The position numbers were made by a program, and so were the translations under genes. This document shows positions 23,597-37,300 of a stretch of 64,000 nucleotides of DNA, piece after piece. The DNA is from Toxoplasma gondii ME49 (taxonomy: Eukaryota; Apicomplexa; Conoidasida; Eucoccidiorida; Sarcocystidae): positions 1,191,245-1,255,244 of the forward strand of contig NC_031469.1 of the NCBI RefSeq assembly GCF_000006565.2, in the 5' to 3' direction. Under the pieces are notes generated by a model. The model saw only the letters and a program-made list of their open reading frames with translations. It made no database searches and was not told the origin of the DNA. Position 1 is the first letter of the stretch. Each line of letters opens with the position of its first letter.

Positions 23597-25683
23597 CTTG
23601 GCTTCCCGTGGAAGCAGTCAGACAGACATACGAACGAAACTGTCCCCCCTGAAGTACGCAAACGTGCACATTTGCATGTAGACGCGCATGCAGAAGCTCC
23701 TTTGCAAGACGCTTTTGAGCAAAAGCACATGCTCCCAAACCCTCTGCCTACAGAAACAAATCGAAGATGTTCATCAAAACGATACACACGCTTCACACCG
23801 TAAATATATATATATATAATATATATAAATATATAACTGTATGATTAGATGCACGTGGAGACGTATTCATTTACATCGGTACATACACGTATCTGAGTAA
23901 CAGTAAGTGTAGATGTATGATGGTAACTACACTATCTTTTACATAACGTACACATCTGCGTATAAATATATATATATATATATATATATGTATATCTGTG
24001 TTTTTGGTGTAGGTAGAAGTGTACGAAATTAGCTGCGGAACATCGGGCAAGCAAAGAAAGGCGAGAAATGTGCTTTCCTCCTTTCGTTTGTCTACCTGCA
24101 ACAGCGACACTCCGCGGTCTGGGTTTCCCTGGGACCGGTACGTATTTGATTCTGCATGGGAGAAGAGCATCGGCCGTTCTGGCACTTGCGGATTTTCTTG
24201 CATTTCCTTCTCTTTTCTCCCCAGACGCAGGTCCCGAAGCGCCGTCTCTGTCTCCGTCTTGTCTCCCCGTTTCCTCTCCTTCGTTCTCCGGACTCTCCCT
24301 GAGCTCTCTCCGCCGGACTTCGTCTGCACTGCCTTCACTTTCCTCGCTGATTGGAGACACGTCGAAGGAGTCTCCGCGTGGAGACAGACCGGCTCGGCCG
24401 CCTAGCTGGACAGCGCGGTCGGCTGCATGCATGTGCATTTCGCGGTCTTCGCAGAACTGCAAAAGTCCAAGGAGAGTCGCGGGAGGGAAGGGTGAAGTGG
24501 GGATGGGACCGCGCGGAAGCGACGCCACGACGGTCCCTGCTGGAGGCTTCACGGGCGACTCAGAAGAGAAAGAAGGCAAAAACGACGAGAACGCGGGAGC
24601 TGTTCCCCGCCGCAAACGCCACTCTGCTTCCGACCAGTCGGGAAGTCTCTCGAAAATCTCCTGGACCTGAGACACACAGAAAAAGAGAAAGCGCGACAGA
24701 AACATGGAATTACGCAGATCCACAGAGAGCGAAACTCGAGAAACGTCGGGGAGAGAAATGCAGAGACGCGAAGAGAAAGAAAAAGGGAGTCGGACACGAA
24801 TACGCACAAACAGAAAAAAAGAGAGACAGAGACGAAAGGAGACACGCAGAGACAGCGAAGCGACAGAGGAAGAAAGAGAGAAAGGTGCGTCTGCGACGAA
24901 ACAGCAGAGCGAGAGACCGTCGAGGAGAAGATTTCGGAAAAACCACGAAAAGAAGAACTGCAGACAGTAGACTTTCCCCCCAAAAACGAAGTAGAGACCC
25001 TCCGCTGGCCCTAACAAAAGGGAGCACCATTAGGAGATGAAAACGACAACTTCAAAACGCAAGATTCACGGTTTTTTCAGGATGCGTTTTCTATTCCAGG
25101 GACTTTAGTTCCAAACTGAGTTTAAATTCCGCTGCGATGCAGGCGACTTTAAAGCAAAGATCCACATGCAGTCGCTCCTTGCGACGAAAGAAATGGAGGC
25201 AAGACCCCCCCCTCTGTCAGACATTGACAGTTTCTGTCAAAAGGTTGTCTTTGCATTTTCGGAGACACAAAGATTATTCGAGAAAGGCGTCCTCCAAGGT
25301 GGAAGGATTCAGATCTTGCCTGTCGCCGTACCGGATGCAAGATTCACTTTTTACTAGCTCCTATACGGAAGCTTCCACTTGTTGTCGAACCACAAGTCGA
25401 CGCATATGCAGGCAGCACTGTGGGTTTCTTTCTGTCTCCATTCTTACTCTCTTTTCATTCACAGGAATCTTTTTCCGCAAGCGTGCAAACTCGCCCAGCC
25501 ACGCTCGCGCGCTCTCCTCACAAGACACCACCGACGCCCTCGCGTTCGCACGCAGTTGCTCGTACTTTGCTCGGTCGCTGACAGAAACGAGAAAGAGACA
25601 TTTCAATCAAAGTCAAAACCTCAGACACGTGTGAGACGAAGGACCGTCAAGAAAAAGGACTCTACTTTGTCCTCCAGACAAAC

Positions 25684-25714
<31 letters not shown>

Positions 25715-25722
25715 CATATATC

Positions 25723-25755
<33 letters not shown>

Positions 25756-28700
25756 CTATATCTATCTATCTATCTATATATATATATGCGTATGTGCAGA
25801 TAGGACTACAGTCGTATCGATGTGTCGATCGCACCCTGTCTTGTTTTGTGACCTTCGGTGGATAGGTGGATATTTGTTTCGACTGTCATGCGTCGAATCA
25901 GAACCTCGAGATGGTGACAGAGAGAGAGAGAGTTGAAGAGAACAGCTCTCTCCTTTGTCATCCCCGTTTTCTTCTGTGCGCCTGTCTGCTGGCCTTTGAT
26001 CCACGACAGCCCCCTCCACCCACGGCAGTCGATCGGTTCGAGATGACTGCATGCGCTTAGCGTCTCCCTGTCGCTGAACATGCGTTTCGCTCACGCTTAG
26101 GACTTTCTTTTTATCCAGCTGCACACAGAGACGCACTCTGCAGAGGGAGGAGAGCAGTGAGTTTTGCTGGTTCCGGAAAAAGACGCCGCTGCAGCTTTCT
26201 TCTTACCTGAAAACTCGCAAGGCGCGCTCAATTGCGAAGAGGAAGTCTCCCGCAGTGTACGCGTCGAAGGTAAAGCCATTGTTCTGCCTCGCAGATTCGA
26301 CTGAAATCTTCCCGCCGCCAAGGCCAGGAGTGACGCTGCCCTCTCGAACAGTGTCTTTCAGTCCCCCGGTTCGGAAGGCTGCAGAAGAGGCCGCGAGGAA
26401 ACGCATACACAGAGAGAAGCGAAAACGTCGCGGAAAAGAGGAAATCAGAGGCGGCACAAGAAGAGACATGCCCATGCCGCGACAGGGAGGAAGAGAGAAA
26501 GAACGAAAAAAGCAAAGGGAGAGAAAAGAAGAGAAAGAGAAAGCGAGGACACACACACAGACACGCACACGCTGTCGCGCTAGAAGGCTGGGATGGCCAG
26601 AACACATGCACGCGAATCGGACTTCCTCTACTCCTCTGCAAATCACGATGAAAAAGGACGCTAAACCAAAGTGAAATGCAGTCTAGCTTCACCTGTTATC
26701 CGTTGAACTTCCAAATTTCCCAGAAATCCCAGCCGCTCAGTTTCACATAATTGACTTCAAGTTTTTTAGAACGAAACACTCACCAACCACTGGAGTTCCT
26801 GCAATGAAAAACTCGTGCTGGACAATGCCGCCAGGCTCGAACAACGAGGGCATGAGTCCAAAGTCTGCACCGAGGTTTACCAATGCTCCTGAAAAAAAAC
26901 AGGCAAAAACATAAAAACAAGTGGACAGAGACACAAAAGAAAGGCAGAAGAACAAAAAACGAAAAATGGGCAGAAACAGAGCAGCATGACACACCAAGAT
27001 GGATTCGTTTGTCGCAGTCCGCCTCTTGCATCTCTCGACTCTGCGCGAACTGGGGAGAAGTTGAAAAGAAGAGAGAAAACACCGGACTAGGTGCTGTTCG
27101 AAGACAGAAAAGAAAGAAATAACGCTCAGGAAAAAGCGTGCCAAGACAAGAAAGGAAGAAAACCGGCAACCGTACAGAGAGACCCGCACTGGGGGCAGAA
27201 AGAGCGGAACGAGGCTGAAGAGAAGACAGAAGGCAGAGGACGCGGAATTGGCCGACAAGGCATTCGAGGTCGAATTGGACCGCATCGAGCGTCACATGGA
27301 AACAAGAAGTCGAGAGATGCGTCAGGAACAACCGGAGAGAAAAGCAAGAAACGCAAGAAACATCGTGAAGAGAGGAACATAAACACGCTATGTTGAAGGC
27401 TCAGAGAAGAAAGCGAGGAGCGAGACGAGCGATCTGGAAAACAGAAAGACAAAAGAAGACAATGAGGAGAGAGAGAGAAAACATGAGACGTTAGAAGACT
27501 ATGAGGCAAGAGAGACAGTGGGGAAGAGACGGAAAAGCTCGAAAGAAAAATGTCGAACGAATTCCAAAAAGTTGAACTTTTCCCCCACCATTGCAGAAAA
27601 ATTCGCCGGGATCAGCCCAGAAGGAGTGAGGGAAGCGCGCCCGTAGATCCATCATTTGATTTGCGCATCTGAAGGACAACGCAACCTCGGAAAAGAAGAC
27701 TTCAGCTCCGAAGAAGGGAAGAAGGACCGCACAGATGGACGAAACGTTGATAAAGGTGAAAGACGGAATTCTCGTCTAGAACCGAGAAAAAAGAAAAAGC
27801 AAAGAGAAAACATTCCCCAGCACGCGGTCATAGAGCACCCTGACACACACATTGGCGAGCGAAAGGTGACGAACAAACTCGACATTGCAGACTACATTTT
27901 TTTCTTGTTTGTAAGCTCTTCTCTCCTTTATGTTCTCCCGTCTGGTTTCTTCTCTTGTGTCTTTCCTCTTTCGTCTCCTTCGCTTTTTGAAGTTTGTTCT
28001 CCTGGTTTCGCTATCTCTCCTTCCCACTCCATTCAGCGTTTTTCTCTTCCTTTCTCCCGCAGAGTTCCCTGAGCCAGAGGAGACACTAAATGAGGCTTCG
28101 CTTGACGAAATGAGCCTTTTTCGAGTTCCACGTTTTTGACTCCTCTTGTGTCAACTTGTGAAGTCTTTCCAACTGTTCGCGTTTCCTCAATCCTTTTTGC
28201 GTCAGCCGCACCGCGCTGCGTAACCATCGTTCCAGTTGGCCATCCCGCCCACGAGGATCTGCACGCGTCCGTTGTAGCGACGAATGAGATTCTCGGCCAG
28301 CTCGACGATGAGATGAACGCCTGGGAAGAGAGAGCGAAGAGACGAAGGGAGAGTCAGGAGCGAACCTTAGAGAAGCAGCGACGCAAAACGAGATCCGAGA
28401 AGCTACGGGAGAAGCGGGCAGAAACTTAGAGCAGAAGACCAGAAAGAAAGAGCGCCTGTAACGTTGCGAACATGCCACCATCTGCACTTGCTGCTCCTCG
28501 TCCGATCTGAGAAGGCCCAACAAGACGAGCGCCGCTCTCGTCGACGCGTCGAAAGAGTATCTTTTCTTCTCTTGGCAGAGAAAGTGCCAGTCTAGACCAA
28601 GCTTCACGGCGGAGAGAAGCAGGCAGAGAAGACGAAGACTTTACCTTTCTGTTGAGTGATGCGGCCGATGAATGCAAGCAGCGGAATCGATTCATCTCCC

Positions 28701-30834
28701 TTTTCGAAGTTGAAATAATGTCGCTGCAGAGCAGCCTTCGCCTCCCAGTGGTTTCGGAAGCCGAGTTTCTTTAGTCTCTCCAAACGCAACTGCAACGCAC
28801 GTAAAAAAAAGAGAAAAAATCCCCAAACGCGATCTACAAAGGAACGAGACAACAACAAATATCTACTGATGCATGCATACGCATATGCATATATATATAT
28901 ATATATATATATATAACTATCTATTGCTATATCCTTTTACATATAATGATAAATGCTGCGCACTCAGGTATACACTGTAGCTATGTACACATGGACTTGT
29001 ATATGAATAAATGGACGTAGTCTGGGGAGCAAGGCATTGGTGTGTTTTTTTTTCAGGTTTCTCTTGCCCTTTTATAAAAGTGCCATTTCGAGAAGAGGTT
29101 CCGAGCACATATCTCCGATGGAGGTCGTTGAAAACTTCCATTTTGAGAAAGACTTGTCGAGCAGAGATGCGAAAGCATACCTTAATCGGGATTCCGTTGG
29201 GTGTGGCGAACGGGTGGTGATGCCGCCGGAGGAGAGGCGCGAGGGGAGAAGCATTTCCTTTTCCTCCTTCGTTCATCAACTCGTCGCGATAGGAAGGAGA
29301 AACAGTGCCCCAGCCGTCACATTGCAGCAAGACGCAGCTGAAGAAACGAGACAAATTTGACAAATTTCTGCCTTTTAGAAGGAACATGAGGCGAGAGAAG
29401 TCGGAAAGGCAGACAGGGGAGAAAAGGGAGAACAGGAGAAAAAAGAGCTGGAGAAAGACATCTTAATTCCGAGTTTCTCAGGAGACGGATGGAAGGATGA
29501 TGCAATACAAGGGAGAACTAAAACAGAGGGAGAAAAGGCGAGAACAAAGAGAGACACAGACAGAAGGGACAGGAAGGTATAGAAAGACAGAGAAAGAGAG
29601 AAGAGACAAAAGAAAGAACTACAGAAACAGGAGAGACAAGAAGATAGAGGAAGACAGAAGAGAGAGCTAGGGAAGTAAAGCGAAAGAGAAAAGAGAAGAA
29701 TAAGAGGTGAGAGAGGAAGAGAGAAAACACAGAAAGTCGGACGAGAGAAATGAATGCAGAAACACTGAGAAGAAAGGAAAGTAGCCAGGCAAAAAGACTG
29801 GAGAGGAAAGGAACGCGAAAGAGCAGAGAAAGAGAGCGACGAGTCGATCCCGAAAAAAGATTTACCGGGAAGGATTGATGACGAAGTTGTGCCAGTGGGG
29901 GTCAACGAGGAGATCTGTTGGAAGGCCGTGAAGCCAGTAGACATCTTCCCTTTTATTTAAATAAATCCGACCTGAGACGCACACAGAGAAACAAAGGTTC
30001 AGAGGGCCAGGCACCGGAAATGAGGACAACAAAGAAGCAGACAGACACGGAAAGAATCCATGCCTGGACATGAGAAGAAAGATCTAGATAGAGAGATAAA
30101 GAGACAGATCCAGAGGTAGACGAAGAGACAGAGAAGTGAACGAAAAGAGGGAGATACCCAGATAGATAAAGAAAGCGATGAAGAAAGACGACTTGGCGGG
30201 GGGAAGAGGAGGCGACCGGAGAAAGAGTTCTTCATGGAGTTCGAACCTGCGGGACTCCGTCCGCTCGACGCAGAACGCAGGTCACAACAGAGTTGTTCTC
30301 TCTCTTCGTTTGTCTGCATCTCTCCTACCTTCGTACGAGGAATCGAGATTGTGAATGATGTGATAGAAGGTCGTGCAGTCAAAGACGCTTCCGAAGAAAC
30401 GCTGCTTCGCGTACGCAGGAATCAAACAGGTCGGCCAGTCGTTCGTAATAATCAGCTAAAAAATAAAAAAGGGATCCAGTTCAGAAAAACACAAAGAAAG
30501 CAACACCAAGTTTCTTCGACTCAAGTTCGCTCTAAAGCCGAAGCAAGCCTAAAGGGTACATCGCATGTCCTGCCATCCACTGAAGAAGCAAACCGTTTTC
30601 TTGTTCTAGAAAGTAGATACTTGTCAGTACAGGATGCTCGACTGTGGTGATGAATGCACCCGCCGGAACGACGCGCCTCCTCGGCGGTTCTGCGGGAGTT
30701 GCCATCTTCCCGCGAAAGAAGGAAAGAACTCTCCTCTCTTCCTTTTAGTGAAAAACATGCCGGCAAAACGCCGACAGTCGCGCTTTCCCTCGGAATAATC
30801 TTCCTGTCCCCAAACAAACCCGCATGCACACATC

Positions 30835-30889
<55 letters not shown>

Positions 30890-30917
30890 GTATCCACCTG
30901 TAGGCATATTCATCAAC

Positions 30918-30952
<35 letters not shown>

Positions 30953-33900
30953 TAGGAATTTGTAGATGTAAGGATGGCAATGAACGGATGTGGAACTGCA
31001 TGTAGAGAGGGACGTGCGACCGTCGGTTGTTTCTGATTTGAATTTCTGTGTTTTTATCTTCAATTGATGAGTGGCTTCTCCCACCGGCGGGATCGTCCCT
31101 AGATGGCAGAAGATCTCGAGAGCGGCCTTGGCAAAGGTGACGATGAAGCGAATCTGTTCGAGACCGTAGACATCTGGATAAATGCAAGGGAAAACTGATG
31201 CGCAGTGGAGAAAGAAGAGCTTTACTCCCGAGACGACGGAGCCCGTATGTACACCTGAAAACGCCAATTTTTCACAGAAAGCGTCTTGAAATTTACCAAC
31301 AAGATCGACCATCTTCGCGAACGAAGCGTACAACGTGGATGCGAAGAGTGTAAGATTTCCAGGTCGGTTCAACATGCGAAACGGTAAACCAAAGGGAAGA
31401 AGAGTCTCTCAACGCGCTCCGCGTGCATCTGTTTTTTCACTGTTCCACGCGCTTCCCAGCTGAAAAGCAAACCGTCTGCTTGCAAAAAAAACGCGTTCAC
31501 ACACTCATACAACGTCGAAGCTTCGATTTGTGCAGTCATCAACGCGAGATAACAAGACACAGAACTCCCGCGAGGTCAACCATACACATGCGAGACCATC
31601 GGTTTGGCTGTTCGACTCGCTCGAGGAGCCTGCCGTCACAGCTGTGGTTTGCATGCGCTTCTCGCACTGCAGGCAAAAAGGGAGGAGTGACGCTGTCTGT
31701 CTCCAGTGCACTGTGGAGAAATTGATTGTCCACAGGAAGCAGCGGGAACGGAAAAAAATCGCCTCCGGTTAAGAGCGACTCTTTGAAGATGTGAAGGAGT
31801 ACAGAGGGAGGTCGCAAGACATGGGGACGAGTATGAACTTGAGGACTGCCGAGTTCGGAACTCCAGAAAAAGGTGGATGCAGAGTAGGGATAGCAGTGAG
31901 AGCGTATTTTCTTTTTGGAGTAGGGATTCTGTAGCGGAGAAGAAGCCTGGACGCACCAAGGGTGATCGATTCGCCTCCGACATTTACCGTCACATTGAAC
32001 GCGTGATGGATGCCATCCCTTGCCAGATAGTCTTGTTCGCCTTTCCTGAGGAATAAGGAAGATGAGGCGCGTCCAGATGGAAAGACGACGCTTTGCTCTC
32101 CACAGAACAGAAGGAAACGCAGAGCAGGAACGCAGACGCAGGGGCAAGCAGTCATGCGTTGCGCTGGATGACGACAAAGGACTGAAGAGAGCGACAAGAC
32201 AGAAGGAAAGAATAAGGAAAAAGGCAACGGGAGGTGAGAAGAAGGAGCGAGAGAGAGGAGAGAGAGAAAAGAAGGACTGGAGAGCTGCGGCGAGAAGCGC
32301 AGGAGAAAGCAGAGACAGACACAAAGAAAGAAAAGAGATACCTATTTCGATCGTAGTATGGCGAGACGACCCAAACCTCTTGACCGAGTTCCTGTGAAGA
32401 GACGGACAGAGAAAAAACGCGTGCAGACACATTCTCAGTTGGATTCTCGAATTTCGTTCGGACTCGGAGACTCCACAGAGAAGGAAGACAGGCAACGAAT
32501 AAAAGGCTGAATGCGCGTAAAACGAAAACAAAGGACAACGTGACCGAGAAATCCAGACCTCGAAAAACAAATCGACTTCCCGTATAAAACTCCCATCCCG
32601 TTCCCTCTCAACGTTTCAATCTGATCTGCAGCTCTTCATGCATGCACGCAGGTATACCTGCATGCACTGAATCAGAGAAATTTGCGCCACACACGCCTCC
32701 ACCGTAGCCGCCTTCCTTTGTATACACATACACAAGTACGGACGACTATACACCTATACACAAAATACATCCACACATATATATATGTATATATATATAT
32801 ATATGTATATATGTATATATATATATATATATGTATATGTATGTTTATGCATATATTTTTATGTATATTTGCCGAGTTTTGTTTCAGTATCGAGGCGGAT
32901 GACGCCTACTCCAAACCAGCAGAGAGAGAAAAGAACGAATCTGGAGACGTACTGTCGCGAGCGTCGTCGACAGCTCATCCACCATGACGCCCAGTCCGCC
33001 TACGGTGGACCATCTCCCTAGCTCCGGAGTGACGAAGCAAATGGCTCCTAACGCGTTCTTCTCCAACACCTGAAAGCAGCAGGAAGAAGAGAGACGTCAC
33101 AGATCGACAGCGCAGAGCTGTTTGACTATCTCCTTTGAATATTGGTATCTCTGTGCAGAGGCAGGATGAGAACTCGAGGACGCCAACCGCGCGCACCGGG
33201 TCTGAATGTGCCTGCCGCCTTTTGGACAACAAGTCTCCCGTCACCCTGAGAGGAGACGAAGAGACAGGAGACCGGCGCGAACGTGGGCAAGAGACATACG
33301 CCTTGGGAGTGAAGGAGGCGACGAAAAGAAGCGAGCTGGAGAGAGACGAAGCAAAGACAAGACGCAGAAAGGAGCAGGCGAGAGGGACAGAGAGAAAGTA
33401 GTCCCGTCAAAAGGAAAAAATGCTGGAGAATGGTGTCCGGAAAATATCCACCCAGAGACAGAAGAGACGCATGCGCGAAGGTAGCTCCCAAGCTGCATGC
33501 AGAGAGAAAGACAGATACAAGCCCAGTGAAGCAAAGGATCTGGGCAACCTACAGAGAGAGAGATGATGTCACACCTGAAAGGCAAGGAGCAGGTTGCTGA
33601 AAACACAGAACGAGAAACACTGCCGTAAGTGAGAAGGAAAGAAAAACGATCTTGACAAAAAGAGACAGATTAATACCTCGTTTGCCAGAGCAATGGGAGA
33701 TGAATCGCCCGGTGGAACCGGATCGGAGTGAGATGAGGGTGGGGCCTGGAGAGTCTTCCCCGCGACGAGACGCTTCAGCCGCGCCATGAAACTGCACGCT
33801 GCGAAAAAGAAAAGACGCATGCGCAGACACACACACGCACAGAACAGCAAAGAGCGCATGCACCAAAGCTACCTGCACACAGGGCTTGAAAAGCACGGCG

Positions 33901-34293
33901 TAGCCACAAAAAACGTCACCGCTGCATGCGAACATCATCGCGTCGAGAGAGCCCATCGCGAGACTGGGGAAAAAGAGGCAAGCCGGAAGAGGCAAAGACA
34001 AAGATGCACATTTGGAAAGAACAAGAAGGTCGACGGCAAGAAAGCAGCAGCCACACAGATGCGAAAAGAAAATGGAGCGTCATTGAAAGGCACAAACCTG
34101 ATACCACTCACAAAAAATACATTTACATATATACATGGTGCATATTTACAAAGAGATGACGAAGCATGCAAACATGGATATTTCACTTTCAAGACATTTC
34201 CATGTCCGCATGTATATACGCAAGAATCGTGAAATGAGACATTTTCCGTTCACCACGCCGTCACGAGACCCTGTTCCCACACCCATTTACGCA

Positions 34294-34324
<31 letters not shown>

Positions 34325-37300
34325 CTGTATATATGTATATATAGATACATATTTGTAGTCACATGTATACTTGAGTATTCAGACAAGAAACGAGAGGATT
34401 GCGACTGTGGTTGGTGTACCGAGTTCCTCATGTCTTTCGAAGATTTTGCTATCAGAGCATATGCTGAAGAGGGACAGGGAGGCACTGGGGCGCGACTCTT
34501 CTTCTGCATGAGGGCCTTCTTCTTGTCTCTGTTTCTCGCCGAGGCAGTGTTCTCGGTAGTTGAGAGCAAAGCCGAGTTCGTCGAGGAATTCAGCAAACAG
34601 ATCGAGCTCGGCTACGGAGGCTTTTTCGCCTGCCTTTGCAAAAAGCGTATCACCTGCAACTTGACTCAAAATGTGCAGAATCATGTTGCCTCGCGCGAGG
34701 CTCTTCCGGCTCTGAGCGACTCCCGCCAAGCTCCCGCCGGGGGACTGGTGAATCAGGCGCCTAAGCAGGCCTTGGAGTCGCAGCAGCGAGCAGCAGAAAA
34801 GCGAGGTGTACAGGGACGGACTGCATGCAAGAGAGACAGGAGCTGGCGGCGCTTGCGAGGGCGGCGTCAGCGGCAGGAGAGTGAATCCCCGAATCACCGA
34901 ACTGTAGGGTGGCATCGCGGGGAGAAGAAAAGGTTCCGACAGAAGCTCCTCGATGGAAATCACATCCGGCAAGATCGACGTTCTCGCCGAAGCGTTGCAC
35001 GGATGTCCTGCCTTCCCGTGAGCTCCCCCAGAACGGAGAGAGGCATTCGGCAAACCAGGATGCTGCAGCGTCTCATGGCAAGCGAGGAAAGTCGCCAGAT
35101 TCGCCTCACAATTGCATGAACGCAAATCGCACATCTGCAGAAGAAAGTGCCTGAAGAGAAGAAGGAACATGACACACGCAAACACAGAAAGCGGCGTATT
35201 TGTTAGACGAAGCGACAGACGCAGGGGATTGAAGATTAAAGAGAGAGAGATACGCGGAGTTGGCAGGCGAGAACAGATTGTGGAGACATTTGCATGCAGT
35301 CGAGAGAGATGAAGAAAGTCTGTTCTTCGAGTCTCGCCTTCACTCGCTTCCTCTCCATCTCTCTCCTTCTTCTCCTGTGTGCTTCTCTCTTCAAGCTCTC
35401 TCCCGTGTATATCCGTACATCCTTCTTTCAGAGTCGCTTTCTGTCTCTTTTTTGTCCCCCTGTCTCCGCTGCCTTCCTGCGTCTCGCTTTCGCTCGGATC
35501 TTCTCTCTTCTCCGCTTCGTCTTCTCGTTCTCCCTTCTTCTCTCCCCACAGTGCCTACCAGTGTTTAATCCGCTGCTGTCGAAACGCAGGTCGGAGAGCC
35601 TGTAGAGAAACGCTTTTGTCGTGAAGAGTTCTGTCCGACAAGTTTGTGACGACGAGAACGAGCGAGTGCCCGCTGCGTTCGAAGTCAACGCCGACGGAAG
35701 AAGAGCTGACAGCGGGGTACTCCTCTCCCGCGACCTCTCCCTTCCTCCGGCTCGATTCGCTCTGAACACTGCTTGCCTCCCGTGCATGCAGTTCCCTGCT
35801 CCGATCCCTCGAGGCCGTCAGCCTGTTTTGTGTTCTGCCGACTGTCGGAGGCTGCGACTTCTCGCGACTTGCATGCCCCAGGCAGGTTGAGAGACCCGCT
35901 GCAGAGAACTGCTCGATTTGCTGTCGAATGCGGTGGTCGTCGAAGCGGACGAAGGCGACAACTTTGTCCCCGCCCTCTGCCTCAGGGCATTCCCCAGTGA
36001 CCGTGTCGCCTTCGTCAGGGTGTGCGAACGCAGAGACGCCGGCCTCTCGGAGGAGGCGCGACCTGCTTTTCCGCTCGGAGGGAACGTCGGCAGAGAGCGC
36101 ATGCATGCACGCACTTGCCGCTGCCAGCGCAGGCAGAGACGCGTCGAAGTCCGACAGCGCCTCTGGCCACTGCTCGTACACCCGGTGGGCCTGGCCAGGA
36201 AGGAAGCAGAGCGAGAGAAGGAAGCCGTGGAACAAGATCGAGCAACAGGAAAAAGAGAGAGAGAAGACGGACAAACGGAAAAAGGATAGATACGCAGGAA
36301 AAAGGATAGATACGCAGGAAAAAGAAGTCGCAGACGCTGAAGACGTGGAACGTATACACACGCCGGGGAGCGGGAGGAGGAGGAGAGACTAACGAGGGAA
36401 AACGGAGAAGGCACTGGAAAGCAGGGAAGACAAGAGGAATGCACGCAGTGAGAACCGGAGACCGAAGCAAAGAAGGAATGCGCCTTACGAAGAACTCTGA
36501 CAAGGGGAGGAGACACAAAAGAGACAGTGTGTGTGTGACGAGATCGACCGTAGAGAAACACAAGACGAAAAAACAAATACCTGTCACATCGAAAGATTGC
36601 GCATGCAATGGTGGATATATTCCACACCAGCCCTGGCAACCTCTCCCAGACACGGCGAAAACCTTGACCAACCGCTGCTGCGCGTCCATTTGTTTACTTT
36701 TTAGACAACGAAGTCAGAATAAAATGGGAGATTTATCAAAAGAATCAACTCGACAGTATACATTTCAGGCAAACGTATGGAGGTAAACCAGAGCAGGCGA
36801 AAAACGCTGCTGGCGTTTCTCCTTGATAGTCAGAGTCCCTGCGAGCGGCACATGCATGGCCCTGTTTTTGAGCAATTGAAAGGAAGAGAGAACATAGACA
36901 ACAAAACAGCCAATGATGCATGCATGCCACACTCGCTTTTTCCTTTGGAGAAGAAAAACACTGAAAATCAGGAAAGAGTCTTACCTGCGTAAGACTGCTT
37001 CCGTCGGGATTTCGAACATCAACAAGAACGACGCGACCCCGTCGGAGGCAAGGCTCTGTGTGTCGCAGCTTTCGACGTTCCGCGTAGTGCTGGTGAATAC
37101 TTTTCAAGTCGAATTCTGCAAGACGAGACAAAGAAATAAACAGTTCGTGGAAACAGAAGAAAGGGAGATCTCCGCCTCCGAACCAAGTGGGGAGTTTGAC
37201 TCTATCTTCGTTTTCATGCAATTCAGAGAGAGAAAAAAGCCTCGCTTGGAAACAAAGTGGCTCGACCGTCTCTAATCCCATAGCACGAAAAACGGACATT

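Larger units (their letters stand above)
22822..24666 (-). other. C-terminal spacer and glycogen-binding module (CBM48-like)
   Basis: Exons 24096-24666, 23307-23397 and 22822-22927 form the C-terminus of the synthase. The first begins [20 protein letters not shown], continues as an acidic, Ser-rich spacer and ends with [13 protein letters not shown]. The join to the next exon gives [14 protein letters not shown], then [10 protein letters not shown], then [17 protein letters not shown] and [10 protein letters not shown], followed by the stop. This order (G-x-F-x-x-W, L-x-L-x-P-G, Y-x-Y-K-x-V-V-D-G-x-W, N-x-x-N-F) is the pattern of AMPK-beta/CBM48 glycogen-binding modules. Candidate sugar-binding aromatics are the Trp of FDDW, the Trp of LSW and the Trp of GEW. 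The module should tether the enzyme to the glucan granule. Confidence is high for the module and moderate for CBM48 against CBM20. Confidence 0.88.
25463..33069 (-). other. GT5 glycosyltransferase domain of the synthase
   Basis: Exons: 32953-33069, 32342-32391, 31957-32045, 31085-31254, 30329-30455, 29866-29971, 29181-29337, 28645-28789, 28212-28320, 27589-27668, 26784-26888, 26207-26378, 25463-25577. In order they give [16 protein letters not shown] (nucleotide-sugar loop, with Thr for the usual Lys), [91 protein letters not shown] (Arg and Lys that contact the phosphates), [30 protein letters not shown] (E-X7-E), [16 protein letters not shown] and [19 protein letters not shown]. All conserved GT5 blocks are present in order, so it should be an active retaining glucosyltransferase. 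The sugar donor is inferred as UDP-glucose from what is known of coccidian starch, not read from the sequence. Confidence 0.93.

Noticed and set aside
26995..27054. Possible extra GT5 exon encoding [18 protein letters not shown]
   Set aside because: Including it breaks the phase. Joining 27589-27668 directly to 26784-26888 restores the conserved run into [12 protein letters not shown].
31539..31880. Open minus-strand frame ([19 protein letters not shown]) between GT5 exons
   Set aside because: The join 31957-32045 to 31085-31254 keeps phase and gives the expected GT5 order; this stretch is intronic.
33880..33965. Possible exon encoding [15 protein letters not shown] between linker and GT5
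   Set aside because: Its phase does not fit either neighbour, while exon 34420-35150 joins 33677-33798 perfectly without it.
36281..36320. CRISPR-like direct repeat
   Set aside because: Only two copies with no spacer, in a eukaryotic intron; a simple tandem duplication.
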